Shown here piece by piece: positions 27,344 through 36,410 of a stretch of DNA of 64,000 nucleotides (the stretch's first letter is position 1; each line of letters starts with the position of its first letter). The notes under the pieces are model-generated. The model made no database searches and was not told the origin of the DNA. It was given only the letters and a program-made list of their open reading frames with translations. Location of the stretch: positions 9,938 to 73,937 of the forward strand of contig DATLGB010000218.1 in assembly GCA_035540675.1 (NCBI GenBank), in the 5' to 3' direction. Source of the DNA: DATLGB01 sp035540675. Its GTDB lineage: Bacteria > Actinomycetota > Thermoleophilia > Solirubrobacterales > Solirubrobacteraceae. The translations under genes and the position numbers were made by a program.

Positions 27344-27760
27344 TCACGTGAGCGCTCGCCGGATGCGGTCGGCCACCTGCTGCTGCTCGGCGCGCGACGC
27401 GTACCTCGTGCGCGGCCAGAAGAACCCGCGCAGCCCGTCCTTCGGGCGCCGCGGCACGACGTGGACGTGCAGGTGCGGCACGGACTGCGAGACGACGTTG
27501 TTGATCGCGACGAACGTGCCGTCGGCACCCATCGCAGCGGGCACCGCGGCCGCGAGCCGCTGCGCCATCGCGAAGAACGGCCCGACGTGCTCGCCGGGGA
27601 GGTCCGGCAGCGTCTCGACGTGCGCGCGCGGCACGAGCAGCACGTGGCCCGCGAACAGCGGGCGCGTGTCGAGGAACGCGACCGTCAGGTCGTCCTCGTG
27701 GACGCGCGCGGCGTCGGCTTCGCCGGAGGCGATGGCGCAGAACACGCAGCCCGCGGGCAT
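27344..27760 (-). CDS. HIT family hydrolase
   Basis: A 138-residue histidine-triad nucleotide hydrolase. The triad is HLHVHVVP (about 98-105), with a CVFCAI zinc-like N-terminus and the DTRPLFAGHVLLVPR strand. Typical substrates are AMP-lysine or AMP-amides. ATG at 27760. Its stop is 27344; a small hypothetical gene lies 27 bases upstream on the same strand. Confidence 0.93.
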   Translation of the reverse strand: MPAGCVFCAIASGEADAARVHEDDLTVAFLDTRPLFAGHVLLVPRAHVETLPDLPGEHVGPFFAMAQRLAAAVPAAMGADGTFVAINNVVSQSVPHLHVHVVPRRPKDGLRGFFWPRTRYASRAEQQQVADRIRRALT

Positions 27761-27787
27761 GCGGGGCCGTCTACCCGCCGGGCGCGG

Positions 27788-28006
27788 TCAGCGCACGGTC
27801 GCCACGAACGACGCCGGCACCAGCAGCGTCGCCCGCGGGCGGGCCCAGCGCGCGACGTGCTCGGGCGCGTCGGGCGCGAACTCCAGGCAGCCGTCGCGGC
27901 GGCCGACGACGGCGCCGGTCGTGCCCGCGCGGTAGCCGTCGCAGCCCGCGGTGAGGACACCGGGTGCGGCGGGGATCGGCAGCGTCGCGTCGGTCATCTG
28001 GTCCAT
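27788..28006 (-). CDS. Small protein, unknown function
   Basis: A 72-residue frame from ATG at 28006 (a second ATG three codons later is possible) with a Cys (TAGCDGYRAGTTGA) and a basic centre. Codon usage is like that of neighbours and it ends 27 bases before the HIT gene. No domain is recognised. Confidence 0.5.
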   Translation of the reverse strand: MDQMTDATLPIPAAPGVLTAGCDGYRAGTTGAVVGRRDGCLEFAPDAPEHVARWARPRATLLVPASFVATVR

Positions 28007-28083
28007 GCAACGGCACGAAGGCGGCAGAACTTGACCCCGCTCGGCGGAAAGGGTTCCGCCGCCGCAGCCGGAAGCCTTCGCGC

Positions 28084-28389
28084 GTGCCCGGCGACGCCTT
28101 CGTCTACCTGCTGCGCTGCTCCGACGGCAGCCTGTACTGCGGCTGGTCGGTCGACCTCGAGCGGCGGCTGGCGGCGCACGCACGCGGGACGGGCAGCCGC
28201 TACACGGCGTCGCGGCGGCCGGTGCAGATCGCCGCCGCCTGGCGCGCGCCCGACCGCAGCGCGGCGCGGCGACTCGAGGCGCAGGTCAAGCGGCTCGCGC
28301 GGCCCGCGAAGGACGCGCTCGTGGCCGGCGCGCCGCTGGCGGGCGCCGAGCGGCTGCCTCAGGACGCGCTGGCCAGCGCCAGCGGGTAG
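28084..28389 (+). CDS. GIY-YIG nuclease domain protein (UPF0213 type)
   Basis: A 101-residue protein from GTG at 28084. The fold signature is AFVYLLRCSDGSLYCGWSVD with the following RRLAAHARGTGSRYT; the first motif VYLL and second YCGW replace GIY and YIG, and Arg/His follow at expected positions. UPF0213 proteins act on nucleic acids in stress; the substrate is uncertain. It overlaps the 3' end of the recQ-like gene, convergent, by 31 bases. Confidence 0.85.
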   Translation: MPGDAFVYLLRCSDGSLYCGWSVDLERRLAAHARGTGSRYTASRRPVQIAAAWRAPDRSAARRLEAQVKRLARPAKDALVAGAPLAGAERLPQDALASASG

Positions 28390-30428
28390 ACCGGCCCGCT
28401 GCCGCGGCGGCGCAGCTGGCCGGCCAGCATCGCCAGCGTCCAGCCGCTGAAGCGGATGTCGTCGACGAGCAGGCACGGCTCGCCGGGCACGCCTCCGGTG
28501 ACGGCGAACGCCCCGCGGACGTTGGCCACCTGCTGCGCCGAGTTGGCCATCTCGCGCTGCGGCGCACGGTCCTCGGCGCGGGCGATCGCATCGACGTAGG
28601 GCAGTCCGAGGGCGGACGCGAGCCGCCGCGCGAACCCCGGGACCAGGTCGCCGCTGCGGGCGGACGGCACCGCCGTCACCCAGCGCACGGGCGCGCCCCA
28701 GGCGCGCACCGCCTCGGCCGCGGCGTCGACGAGCTCCGCCGCGAACGCGCCGTCACGACGGCCGGCCTGCACGAGCGGGTCCCAGCCGCCGTCGCCGAGC
28801 CGCGCCAGCGCCAGGCCGTCCTCGGACCGGGCGTCCTCCGGGATCTTGCGCATCCGGCCCTCGGCGTCGGGCGCCATGCGCTTGGCCTCGATCGGCAGCG
28901 GGGTCGACCGCAGGTGCAGCGCCGCGGCCCGCACGAGCTCCGCCTCCAGCTCGCCGCCGAAGCGCGGCGCCGTGCACACCGCGCAGCGGCCGCAGTCGGC
29001 GGGATCGGGGTCGTCGAGCTCCTCCTGCAGCGCCCGCATGAGGCAGCGCCCGTCGGCGCCGAAGGCGGCCATCGCGCGCTGCTCGCGCCGCCGCAGCTCC
29101 GTGACCCGCGCGTAGCGGTCGGCGTCGTAGTGCCAGGCAGCGCTCGCGCGGCGCCACCTCGTGCCGGCCCGCTCGACCGCGCCCTCGACGTCGAGCACCT
29201 TGAGCATCGCCTCGATCCGGCCGCGGCCGAGGTTGACCACCGCCGTCAGCTCGGGCGTCGACGCGCCGGCCTCCCCCGCCGCGTCCAGGTGTTCGAGCAC
29301 GCGCTCGACGTGCTCGCGGCGCGGGAACGCCTGCTCGATGAAGAAGTCCTGGATCCGCCGGTCCTCGGCCCCGCGCAGCAGGACGACCTCCGCGTGCTCG
29401 ACGCCGCGCCCGGCGCGGCCGACCTGCTGGTAGTAGCTGATCACCGAGCCGGGCGCCTGGTAGTGCACGACGAACCCGAGGTCGGGCTTGTCGTAGCCCA
29501 TGCCGAGCGCGCTCGTGGCGACCACCGCCTTGAGGTCGTTGCGCAGCAGCCGCTCCTCCACCTCCACCCGGCGGTCGGGCTCCACCTCGCCGCTGTAGGC
29601 CTCGGCGGCCACGCCGCGGCCCGCGAGCCACGCCGCCACGAGGTCGGCGTCGCGCTTGGTGAGCGTGTAGACGATCCCCGAACCCGGCAGCCGCGGCAGC
29701 CACGTCGCCAGCCACGCCAGCCGGTCGGCGGGCCCGGGCAGCTCGACCACCTCCATGCGCAGGCTCGAGCGCCCGAGCGGCCCGCGGTAGGTGCGCAGCG
29801 CGCCCGTGCCGAGGCCGCGCGACAGCTGCTCGGCGACGTCCTCGACCACGCGGTCGTTCGCGGTCGCCGTCGTCCCGAGGACCGCGACGCCCGCCGGGAG
29901 CCGCTCGAGGACGTCGGCGAGCCGCCGGTAGTCGGGCCGGAAGTCGTGCCCCCAGTCGGAGATGCAGTGCGCCTCGTCGACCACCACGAGCCCGACACGC
30001 TCCGCGAACAGCGGCAGCATCGCCTCCCGGAACTGCGGGTTGTTGAGCCGCTCCGGGCTGATCAGCAGCAGGTCGACCGCGTCGGCGGCCAGCATGCCGC
30101 GCACCTCCTCCCACGCATCGCGGTTCGTGGAGTTGATCGTGTGCGCGCGGATGCCGAGCCGCCGCGCGGCGTCGATCTGGTTGCGCATCAGCGCCAGCAG
30201 CGGCGAGACGATCAGCGTCGGCCCGGCGCCGCGCTCGCGCAGCAGGGCCGTCGCCAGGAAGTACACGGCCGACTTGCCCCAGCCCGTGCGCTGCACGCAC
30301 AGCACGCGCGCCCGCTCCTCGACGAGGTCGCGCACCGCCTCGAGCTGGTGCTCGCGGAAGCTCGCTGCCGGCCCCGCCAGCTGCCGCAGCAGCGCCTCCG
30401 CCCGCCCGTCGGTCACCGTCGCCGTCAT
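28359..30428 (-). CDS. RecQ-family helicase with C-terminal phosphoribosyltransferase domain
   Basis: A 689-residue protein. The first 350 residues are a RecQ-like superfamily 2 helicase: Walker A QRTGWGKSA, DEAH box VVVDEAHC, motif III GTTATA and motif VI QVGRAGRG. A zinc-binding region follows with CGRCAVC. The last 200 residues are a type I phosphoribosyltransferase-like domain with the PRPP loop CLLVDDIRFSGWT. Such fusions couple helicase to a nucleotide-related domain; role unknown. ATG at 30428. The normal RecQ HRDC domain is absent. Confidence 0.88.
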   Translation of the reverse strand: MTATVTDGRAEALLRQLAGPAASFREHQLEAVRDLVEERARVLCVQRTGWGKSAVYFLATALLRERGAGPTLIVSPLLALMRNQIDAARRLGIRAHTINSTNRDAWEEVRGMLAADAVDLLLISPERLNNPQFREAMLPLFAERVGLVVVDEAHCISDWGHDFRPDYRRLADVLERLPAGVAVLGTTATANDRVVEDVAEQLSRGLGTGALRTYRGPLGRSSLRMEVVELPGPADRLAWLATWLPRLPGSGIVYTLTKRDADLVAAWLAGRGVAAEAYSGEVEPDRRVEVEERLLRNDLKAVVATSALGMGYDKPDLGFVVHYQAPGSVISYYQQVGRAGRGVEHAEVVLLRGAEDRRIQDFFIEQAFPRREHVERVLEHLDAAGEAGASTPELTAVVNLGRGRIEAMLKVLDVEGAVERAGTRWRRASAAWHYDADRYARVTELRRREQRAMAAFGADGRCLMRALQEELDDPDPADCGRCAVCTAPRFGGELEAELVRAAALHLRSTPLPIEAKRMAPDAEGRMRKIPEDARSEDGLALARLGDGGWDPLVQAGRRDGAFAAELVDAAAEAVRAWGAPVRWVTAVPSARSGDLVPGFARRLASALGLPYVDAIARAEDRAPQREMANSAQQVANVRGAFAVTGGVPGEPCLLVDDIRFSGWTLAMLAGQLRRRGSGPVYPLALASAS

Positions 30429-30491
30429 CGCATCGACCCTAGGCGCCGCGCCGGCGCGATTCGCCCCGGCGAGGCGGATGCAGCCGCCGGG

Positions 30492-31997
30492 TCAGTACCG
30501 GATCGCCGCCGCCGCCAGCGCCGTCGGCCGGCCGAGGTGGTAGCCCTGCCCGAGGCGGATCCCGAGCGCCTGCAGCGTCTCGAGGTCGTGACGGCGCTCG
30601 ATGCCCTCGGCGACCACCACGCTGTGGGTCTCGCCGCCGAAGGCGACCAGCGCGCGCGCCATGGCGGCGCGGGCGGGGTCGGTGCCGACGTCGCGGCAGA
30701 GGGCGACGTCGAGCTTGATGAAGTCGGGCCGCAGCAGCAGGATGTGGCGCAGGCTGGCGAAGCCGGCGCCCGCGTCGTCGACGGCGATCCGGATGCCGTG
30801 GGCGCGCAGCGCGTCGAGGCTCCGGCCGAGCTCGTCGTAGTCCGGCACCGGCGCGTGCTCGGTGATCTCGAGCACGAGGCGCTCCGGCGAGGCTGACGCC
30901 AGCAGGTCGGCCATGCGCGAGTCGAGCAGGTGCTCGGGCGACACGTTCAGCGACAGCCAGCGCTCGCCGGCGATCTGCGGCAGGTGCTCGAGCGCGCGCG
31001 CGACCGCCGCCAGCTCGAGCTCGAAGCCGAGGCCGAAGCGGGCCGCCTCCGCGAAGAACGCCTCGGTACCGCGCTGCGGCCAGCGCGGGAAGCGCGTGAG
31101 GGCCTCCAGCCCGACCGTCCGCCCCGTCGCCAGGTCGGCGATCGGCTGGAAGAAGGTCTCGAGCGCGCGGTCGTCGAGGATCGAGCGGATCTGCTCGCCG
31201 CCGTCGCCTTCGGGCGCGGCCGGGAACGCGGGGCGCGCCGGCCCCGCCTCGTCACCGCGCACGAGGGCGTGGACCTCGGCGGCGGTCGCGCGCGGGGAGG
31301 GGCCGTCCGGCCCCGACAGCGGTACGACCCGCGCGCTGGGGGCGGCCAGCCGCAGCTCGGACAGCGTCCGCATGCCGCCGCCGCCGGGCAGGTCGGGGTC
31401 GACGAGGATCACGTCGGGCTGCTCGCGCGCGGCGAGCGTGACCGCGTGGAACGGGCCCTGGGCGAGACCCGCCAGCTGCAGGGCGGAGTCGGCCGCGACC
31501 GCGTCGCCCAGCGCCGCCAGCCGGGCCGGCTCGGCGACCGCCACCAGCACGCGCGACAGGCGCTGGCGCGGGATCGGCCCTCCCGCGCCGCGCGGCGACG
31601 ACGGACGGCCGGCGACGCTCTCCAGCAGGGCGAGGAACTCGGCCATCGCCGTGCCCTTGACGGCGTAGCCGACGAAGCCGCTGGCGAGCATCCGGCGCAC
31701 CGTCGCCGGGTCGTCGTGGCCGGACAGCGCGACGAGCGCCACCTCGCCGAGCAGGTCGGCGACGTCGGCGGCGACGCGCGCGCCGCCGCCGTGCGGCATG
31801 CGGACGTCGAGCACGGCGATGTCGGGCCGGTGGCGGCGGATGATGTCCACCGCCTCCAGCGCGTCGCCGCCGGAGCCCACGAGCTCGAAGCCCGGCGCCT
31901 GCTCGAGGCCGGCCGCAAGCACCTTCACGACAGCGGGGTCGTCGTCCGCGACGACCACCCGGATCGGTGCCTGTGTTTGGCTGTCCTGCACGCTCAT
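30492..31997 (-). CDS. Dual receiver-EAL protein (c-di-GMP phosphodiesterase)
   Basis: A 501-residue protein. A first receiver domain (acidic pair about 18-20, phospho-acceptor Asp 64 in AVLDVRMP, Lys 114 in AVKGT) is complete. A second receiver-like domain (about 148-245, VDPDLPGG with Asp 200) lacks the switch Lys and is probably degenerate. The EAL domain (about 270-500) has EAL at 298-300, SLNVSP, LEITEH and AEGIE catalytic residues, but the DDFGTG motif reads DDAGAG. It may be weakly active or regulatory. ATG at 31997. No partner kinase is adjacent. Confidence 0.88.
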   Translation of the reverse strand: MSVQDSQTQAPIRVVVADDDPAVVKVLAAGLEQAPGFELVGSGGDALEAVDIIRRHRPDIAVLDVRMPHGGGARVAADVADLLGEVALVALSGHDDPATVRRMLASGFVGYAVKGTAMAEFLALLESVAGRPSSPRGAGGPIPRQRLSRVLVAVAEPARLAALGDAVAADSALQLAGLAQGPFHAVTLAAREQPDVILVDPDLPGGGGMRTLSELRLAAPSARVVPLSGPDGPSPRATAAEVHALVRGDEAGPARPAFPAAPEGDGGEQIRSILDDRALETFFQPIADLATGRTVGLEALTRFPRWPQRGTEAFFAEAARFGLGFELELAAVARALEHLPQIAGERWLSLNVSPEHLLDSRMADLLASASPERLVLEITEHAPVPDYDELGRSLDALRAHGIRIAVDDAGAGFASLRHILLLRPDFIKLDVALCRDVGTDPARAAMARALVAFGGETHSVVVAEGIERRHDLETLQALGIRLGQGYHLGRPTALAAAAIRY

Positions 31998-32113
31998 CTG
32001 GTTCGGTTCCGGCGCCGCGCCGCATGATGGGGCGGACGCCCCAACCGCGTCACCGACGGGGCTTCAACGCCGGCGGGACAACCCCTGCCGGAACGCCTGC
32101 CCGCGGCGTCACG

Positions 32114-32797
32114 CTAGGCCGTCGCCGCCAGCTGCGAGAGCGGAGCTCCCCACGCGTCGAGCGTGACCGACGGCGGCGGGACCTTGTAGCCGAGGTACAG
32201 GGCGGCCCCGATGTCGCCGGTCGCCCACTTGGCGAAGGTCTCGGCGAACCGCTCGTGCACCGGCGCGCAGGCGCCGGTCGGCTCGCCCGGCGCGCAGGCG
32301 TATCCGGCCGGGATCTGGGCGTCGAGCTGCCCCCGGAGCTCCTCGTCGAGCAGCGCAAGGTCGACGACGTGGGCGATCTCGTGCAGCACGAGGCGCGTGA
32401 TCCCGCGCGCGCCCCCGTCCGCGTAGGTGGCATCGACGTCGAGCACCACCCGGAAGCGCCCGCCGGTCATGGTGGTCGTGCCGAGGGCCGACTGCCCCGT
32501 CGGCCCGAACGACACGTCGGTCACGCCGTCGACGCGGTCGATCAGCTGCTGCGCCTCGGGGCGCGCGGCGGCGACGGCGTCGGTGACGAGCTTGACGCTG
32601 GCGGGTGAGGTCCCGGCCGGGAAGCTGAAGCCGCGCCCGGCGGCGGCGTCGAGCCGCTGCGCCCACGCCGCCGCGTCGTCGCCGCCGCGCGCCGGGGCGG
32701 CCGGCGCCGGCAGGATCGCGGGCACGGCCGCCCACGCCAGCAGGATGACGGCGGCCAGGATGAGGAACGGCCGCGAACGCTGCAACTGCTCAGACAT
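32114..32797 (-). CDS. Membrane-anchored putative zinc metallopeptidase
   Basis: A 227-residue protein with an N-terminal signal anchor (PFLILAAVILLAWAAVPAIL). The zincin motif HEIAH is at 139-143 and a likely third ligand or adhering Glu in RFAETFAKW at about 186. The fold (short zincin, two Cys in YACAPGEPTGACAPV) is not one I can name. It faces outward. Substrate unknown. ATG at 32797; the 55 bases to the divergent J-domain gene contain no obvious operator. Confidence 0.75.
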   Translation of the reverse strand: MSEQLQRSRPFLILAAVILLAWAAVPAILPAPAAPARGGDDAAAWAQRLDAAAGRGFSFPAGTSPASVKLVTDAVAAARPEAQQLIDRVDGVTDVSFGPTGQSALGTTTMTGGRFRVVLDVDATYADGGARGITRLVLHEIAHVVDLALLDEELRGQLDAQIPAGYACAPGEPTGACAPVHERFAETFAKWATGDIGAALYLGYKVPPPSVTLDAWGAPLSQLAATA

Positions 32798-32851
32798 GCC
32801 TGCCCATCATCGGCACGAGCGGCCGCGCCCTCGATCGTATGCTTGGCGCGC

Positions 32852-33481
32852 ATGGACGCCGACCCCGCCGCGAGCGACGAGCGCGAGGGGGCGCGGCTGC
32901 GCGACCGGCTGGCGGAGGTCGAGCTCGAGCACGCGACGCTCGAGGGCGAGCTCGACGCGTTCCGCACCGAGTACATGGAGCGGGTCGGGACGCTGCTCGA
33001 GCGCCTGCACGCGCTGGACGCGCGCCCGCCGCGGCCGGCGGCGGCGGCGGCCCCGGCGCCGGCTCCCGCGGCCGGTGCGCCCGCGCCGGACGAGCTCAAG
33101 CGCCTGTTCCGGGCGGCGGCCAAGCGCATGCACCCCGACGTCGTGGCCGGCGCGGGCGCGCGGGCGCACGGAGAGGCGTTCATGAAGCGCCTCGTCGCGG
33201 CCTACCACGCGGGCGACGGCGCGGCCATCGCGGACCTGCTGCGCCAGTGGGAGGCGGCCGCGCCCGCGCGCGCGGGCGACGGGCCGGCGGGCGAGCAGCT
33301 TGCCGCGCTGCGCGCGGCGGTCGCGGGCGCCGAGGGCCGCCTGGCCGCGCTGCGGGCGACGGAGCTCGCGCAGCTGCTCGAGCGGACGCTGGCCGCCAGC
33401 GCGCGCGGGGAGGACCTGCTGGCGCGCATGCGCGAGGACGCCGAGGCGGCGCTGCTCGCCCTGGAGGCGGCGCGTGGCTGA
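32852..33481 (+). CDS. J-domain-like protein
   Basis: A 209-residue protein. A coiled-coil start (residues 15-55) precedes a Pro/Ala linker, then a J-like domain (about 78-128) with the HPD tripeptide at 94-96 (AAKRMHPDVVAGAG) and the closing GDGAAIADLLRQW. A second coiled coil follows. It may recruit DnaK. ATG at 32852; TTG at 32843 is a weaker option. Its stop overlaps azlC by eight bases. Confidence 0.75.
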   Translation: MDADPAASDEREGARLRDRLAEVELEHATLEGELDAFRTEYMERVGTLLERLHALDARPPRPAAAAAPAPAPAAGAPAPDELKRLFRAAAKRMHPDVVAGAGARAHGEAFMKRLVAAYHAGDGAAIADLLRQWEAAAPARAGDGPAGEQLAALRAAVAGAEGRLAALRATELAQLLERTLAASARGEDLLARMREDAEAALLALEAARG

Positions 33482-34151
33482 GGCGCCCGCCGGCTGGCGC
33501 GACGGACTCCGCGCGGGGCTGCCGTTCGCCGCGGCGTCCGGCGTGCTGGCGGTCTCCTTCGGCGTCGTGGCCGACGAGGCCGGCTTCTCCCCCCTGGCGG
33601 CGATCGTGATGTCGGCGATCGTCTACGCGGGCGCGGCGCAGTTCGCGGCCGTCGGCATCCTCGGCGCCGGCGGCGGTCCCGGCGCCGCGGTCGCCGCCGC
33701 CGCCCTGATGAACTCGCGCTTTCTGCCGATGGGCATCGCGTTCGGGCCGTCCCTGCCCGGCGGGCCGCTGTTCCGCGCCGTCCAGGGGCAGGCGGTGGTC
33801 GACTCGAGCTGGGCGATGGCGCTGCGACCCGAGGGGCGCTTCGACCGCCGGTATCTCTTCGGCCACTCCGCCGTGCAGTACGTGGGCTGGGTGGGCGGCA
33901 CCGCGATCGGCGCCTTCGGCGGCACGCTCATCGGCGACCCGCGCGCGCTCGGCTTCGACGCCATCTACCCCGCCTTCTTCGTCGCGATCCTGTTCGGCGA
34001 GCTGCGCGACCGCCAGGGGGCGCTGGCGGCGGCCGCCGGCGCGCTGGTGGCGCTGGCGCTCGTCCCGTGGACCCCGGGCGGCGTGCCCGTGCTGGCGGCG
34101 AGCGTCGTCGCGCTGGCCGGCCTGAGCCCGCGGATGGGAAGGCCGGCGTGA
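33474..34151 (+). CDS. azlC: AzlC family branched-chain amino acid exporter, large subunit
   Basis: Membrane protein of 225 residues from GTG at 33474. AzlC features are the opening GLRAGLPFAAASGVLAVSFG, and NSRFLPMGIAF. With AzlD it exports branched-chain amino acids. It overlaps the previous gene by eight bases and azlD by four (GTGA), indicating one translational unit. Confidence 0.92.
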   Translation: MAEAPAGWRDGLRAGLPFAAASGVLAVSFGVVADEAGFSPLAAIVMSAIVYAGAAQFAAVGILGAGGGPGAAVAAAALMNSRFLPMGIAFGPSLPGGPLFRAVQGQAVVDSSWAMALRPEGRFDRRYLFGHSAVQYVGWVGGTAIGAFGGTLIGDPRALGFDAIYPAFFVAILFGELRDRQGALAAAAGALVALALVPWTPGGVPVLAASVVALAGLSPRMGRPA

Positions 34152-34459
34152 GCACGATCTGGGTGGTGATCGCGGGAGCCGCGGTCGTCACGTTCGCGAT
34201 CAAGGCCGCCGGGCCCGTCGCCCTGGGCGGCCGCGACCTGCCGCCGGCGTTCACGCGCGTGATCGCGCTGATGGCGCCGGCCCTGCTGGCGGCGCTGATC
34301 GTGACCGCCGCGCTGGCCGAGGGCCGCCGGCTGGCGATCGGCGCCGATACCGCGGGCGTGGCCGCGGCCGTGCTGGTGATGGCGCGCTTCTCCTCGGTGA
34401 TCGGCGCGGTCGTGGGCGCCGCCGCCGTCACCGCCGGCCTGCGGGCGCTCGGGCTGTGA
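34148..34459 (+). CDS. azlD: AzlD family branched-chain amino acid exporter, small subunit
   Basis: A 103-residue membrane protein from GTG at 34148 with four hydrophobic segments. AzlD is recognised by size, topology, the stretch ITRA-like AFTRVIALMAPALLAALIV, and pairing with azlC. GTGA overlaps join it to the genes before and after. Confidence 0.9.
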   Translation: MSTIWVVIAGAAVVTFAIKAAGPVALGGRDLPPAFTRVIALMAPALLAALIVTAALAEGRRLAIGADTAGVAAAVLVMARFSSVIGAVVGAAAVTAGLRALGL

Positions 34460-35343
34460 CGCTGCGGGTCGGCATCCAGCTGCCGGAGGTCGAGCGCGAC
34501 GTCCGCTGGCCCGAGTACCTGGCGATGGCGGGCGCCGCCGAGCGCGCCGGCTTCGACTCGATCTGGATCGGCGACCACCTGCTCTACCGCGGCGACGGCC
34601 GCCCCGAGCGCGCCCCGTGGGAGGCCTGGACGCTGCTGTCGGCGCTCGCGGCGGCGACGGAGCGCGTGCGGCTCGGGCCGCTCGTCGCCTGCCTCGGCTT
34701 CCACCCGCCCGGGCTGATCGCGAAGATGGCGGCCACCATCGACGAGGTCAGCGGCGGGCGCTTCGTGCTCGGGGTCGGCGCCGGCTGGAACGAGACGGAG
34801 TTCCGCGCGTTCGGCCTGCCGTTCGACCGCCGCGTGTCGCGCTTCGCCGAGCAGTTCGAGATCGTCCGCGGCCTGCTGGCCGGCGAGCGCGTGACGCTCG
34901 ACGGCCGCTTCGCGCGCGCCGAGGACGCGGTCCTGCTGCCGCCGCCCCGGCGGCGCGTCCCGCTGATGGTCGGCTCCAACGGGCCGCGCGTGCTGGGGCT
35001 CACGCTCCCGCACGTCGACGCCTGGAACACCTGGTACGAGGACTACGGCAACTCGGCGGAGGGTTTCGCGACGCTCGACGCGCGGGTGACGCAGGCCGCG
35101 CGCGACGCGGGGCGCGACCCGGCCGACGTCGCGCGCAGCGCCTGCGCGCTCGTCGTGCTCGACCGCGCCGCGGGCGAGCGGGCGGTGACGCCGCAGGCGC
35201 CGCCGATCGAGGGGCCACCGGCCGCCGTGGCGGCGCGGCTGCGCGAGCTCGCCGACGCGGGCGCCGACGAGGTCATCCTCGTCGCCAGCCCGATCAACGC
35301 GGCAACGATCCTCTTGCTCGGCGACGCGCTCGCCGAGCTCTGA
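34456..35343 (+). CDS. LLM class F420-dependent oxidoreductase
   Basis: Luciferase-like TIM-barrel flavin enzyme of 295 residues from GTG at 34456. Signatures are FDSIWIGDHLLYR, the ERVRLGPLVACLGFHPPGLIAKMAATIDEV core and GGRFVLGVGAGWNETEF. F420 use is typical of actinobacterial members, but FMN is possible. Substrate unknown. It overlaps azlD by four bases. Confidence 0.9.
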   Translation: MTLRVGIQLPEVERDVRWPEYLAMAGAAERAGFDSIWIGDHLLYRGDGRPERAPWEAWTLLSALAAATERVRLGPLVACLGFHPPGLIAKMAATIDEVSGGRFVLGVGAGWNETEFRAFGLPFDRRVSRFAEQFEIVRGLLAGERVTLDGRFARAEDAVLLPPPRRRVPLMVGSNGPRVLGLTLPHVDAWNTWYEDYGNSAEGFATLDARVTQAARDAGRDPADVARSACALVVLDRAAGERAVTPQAPPIEGPPAAVAARLRELADAGADEVILVASPINAATILLLGDALAEL

Positions 35344-35381
35344 GCGGCGGCCTCGCGCCCGCGGGCGACCGCTCCCGGTCG

Positions 35382-35410
35382 TTGACATCTCCGCCGCCCG
35401 CGTCAAGGAT
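35382..35410 (+). promoter_or_regulatory. Candidate sigma-70 promoter for the RDD gene
   Basis: A perfect TTGACA at 35382-35387 and AAGGAT at 35405-35410 are separated by 17 bases, the preferred spacing. The next gene starts 54 bases further on at 35465, with GAGGGAG and AGGA before it. Confidence 0.6.
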
Positions 35411-35464
35411 GCAGCCGCCGGTCCGCAGCCGCCGAGCGCAACCGCAGAGGGAGACGCCAGGAAC

Positions 35465-36343
35465 ATGCAGCCAACCAAGGTCGTCGGGCGCCGCGTCGTC
35501 GCCCGCCTCATCGACTGGATCATCCTGTACGCGATCTACGCCGTCGTGTTCTTCGCCCTCGCGGACACGGCCGAGGAGATCGCGGGGCAGCTCGGCCGCG
35601 GCGAGCTCGACCCGAACGCGTCGACGTACCTCAACTTCAGCTTCGGCGGCGACCAGTACTCGCTCGTCGGCGGCAGGGCGGCGCTGTTCTTCCTGTTCAC
35701 GTTCCTGCTCAGCGCCGCCTACTTCTGGGTCTACCAGGGCCTCAAGGGGACGACGATCGGCAAGTCGCTGCTCGGGATCCGCGTGATCAAGGAGGACGGC
35801 TCCGGCCCGCCCGGCATCTTCAAGGCGTTCGTCCGCGAGCTGCTGATGATCGTCGACGGGGCCTGCGGCATCGTCGGCCTGATCGTCATGCTCGTCAACA
35901 AGAGCAACAAGCGCGTCGGCGACATGGTCGCGAGCACGCTCGTGGTCCGGAAGGAGTTCGCCGCGAGCGGTGCCGGCCAGCCGGCCGTCGGCGGCGCGGC
36001 GGCGGGCGCCGTCGGCGCGGGCGCGGCGTCGACCGGCGGTCCCTCGCTCGGCGGGCCCGCGGGCGGCTTCGCCGCGCCGGTGAGCGGCGATCCTCTCGCG
36101 GGCGGCTCCGCGGGCGGAGGCGGCTTCGCCGCCCCGGCGAGCGGCGGCGCCGAGCCGGCGGTGGGTGGGGCCCAGAGCGTCGAAGGCGGCGACACGGCCA
36201 GCGGCGGCGGCGGCACCACGGGCGCCGGCGAGGCCACCGGTGGCGGGTCCAACCCGCCCGCGGACTGGTATCCCGATCCCCGCGGCGAGAAGCGCCTGCG
36301 CTACTGGGACGGGAACGCCTGGACCGATCACACCGCCGACTGA
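35465..36343 (+). CDS. RDD family membrane protein with DUF2510 tail
   Basis: A 292-residue protein. The RDD domain (about 1-158) has the typical RRVVARLIDWIIL start and GTTIGKSLLGIRV. A long Gly/Ala/Ser linker (about 163-258) follows, then a C-terminal DUF2510 motif (PADWYPDPRGEKRLRYWDG), a WW-like module common in actinobacterial membrane proteins. Likely transport-related or signalling role; unknown. ATG at 35465. Confidence 0.9.
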   Translation: MQPTKVVGRRVVARLIDWIILYAIYAVVFFALADTAEEIAGQLGRGELDPNASTYLNFSFGGDQYSLVGGRAALFFLFTFLLSAAYFWVYQGLKGTTIGKSLLGIRVIKEDGSGPPGIFKAFVRELLMIVDGACGIVGLIVMLVNKSNKRVGDMVASTLVVRKEFAASGAGQPAVGGAAAGAVGAGAASTGGPSLGGPAGGFAAPVSGDPLAGGSAGGGGFAAPASGGAEPAVGGAQSVEGGDTASGGGGTTGAGEATGGGSNPPADWYPDPRGEKRLRYWDGNAWTDHTAD

Positions 36344-36410
36344 CGGCGGCCGGCGCGCCCCGGTGGCCCAGCCGGCCGCCCGCGCGAGCCAGCGCGTACG
36401 ATCGCGCCCG

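Noticed and set aside
31998..32113. Small hairpins (GGGGCGGACGCCCC and others) before the receiver-EAL gene
   Set aside because: Short stems of this kind are common by chance in such GC-rich DNA; no riboswitch pattern or U-run could be defended.
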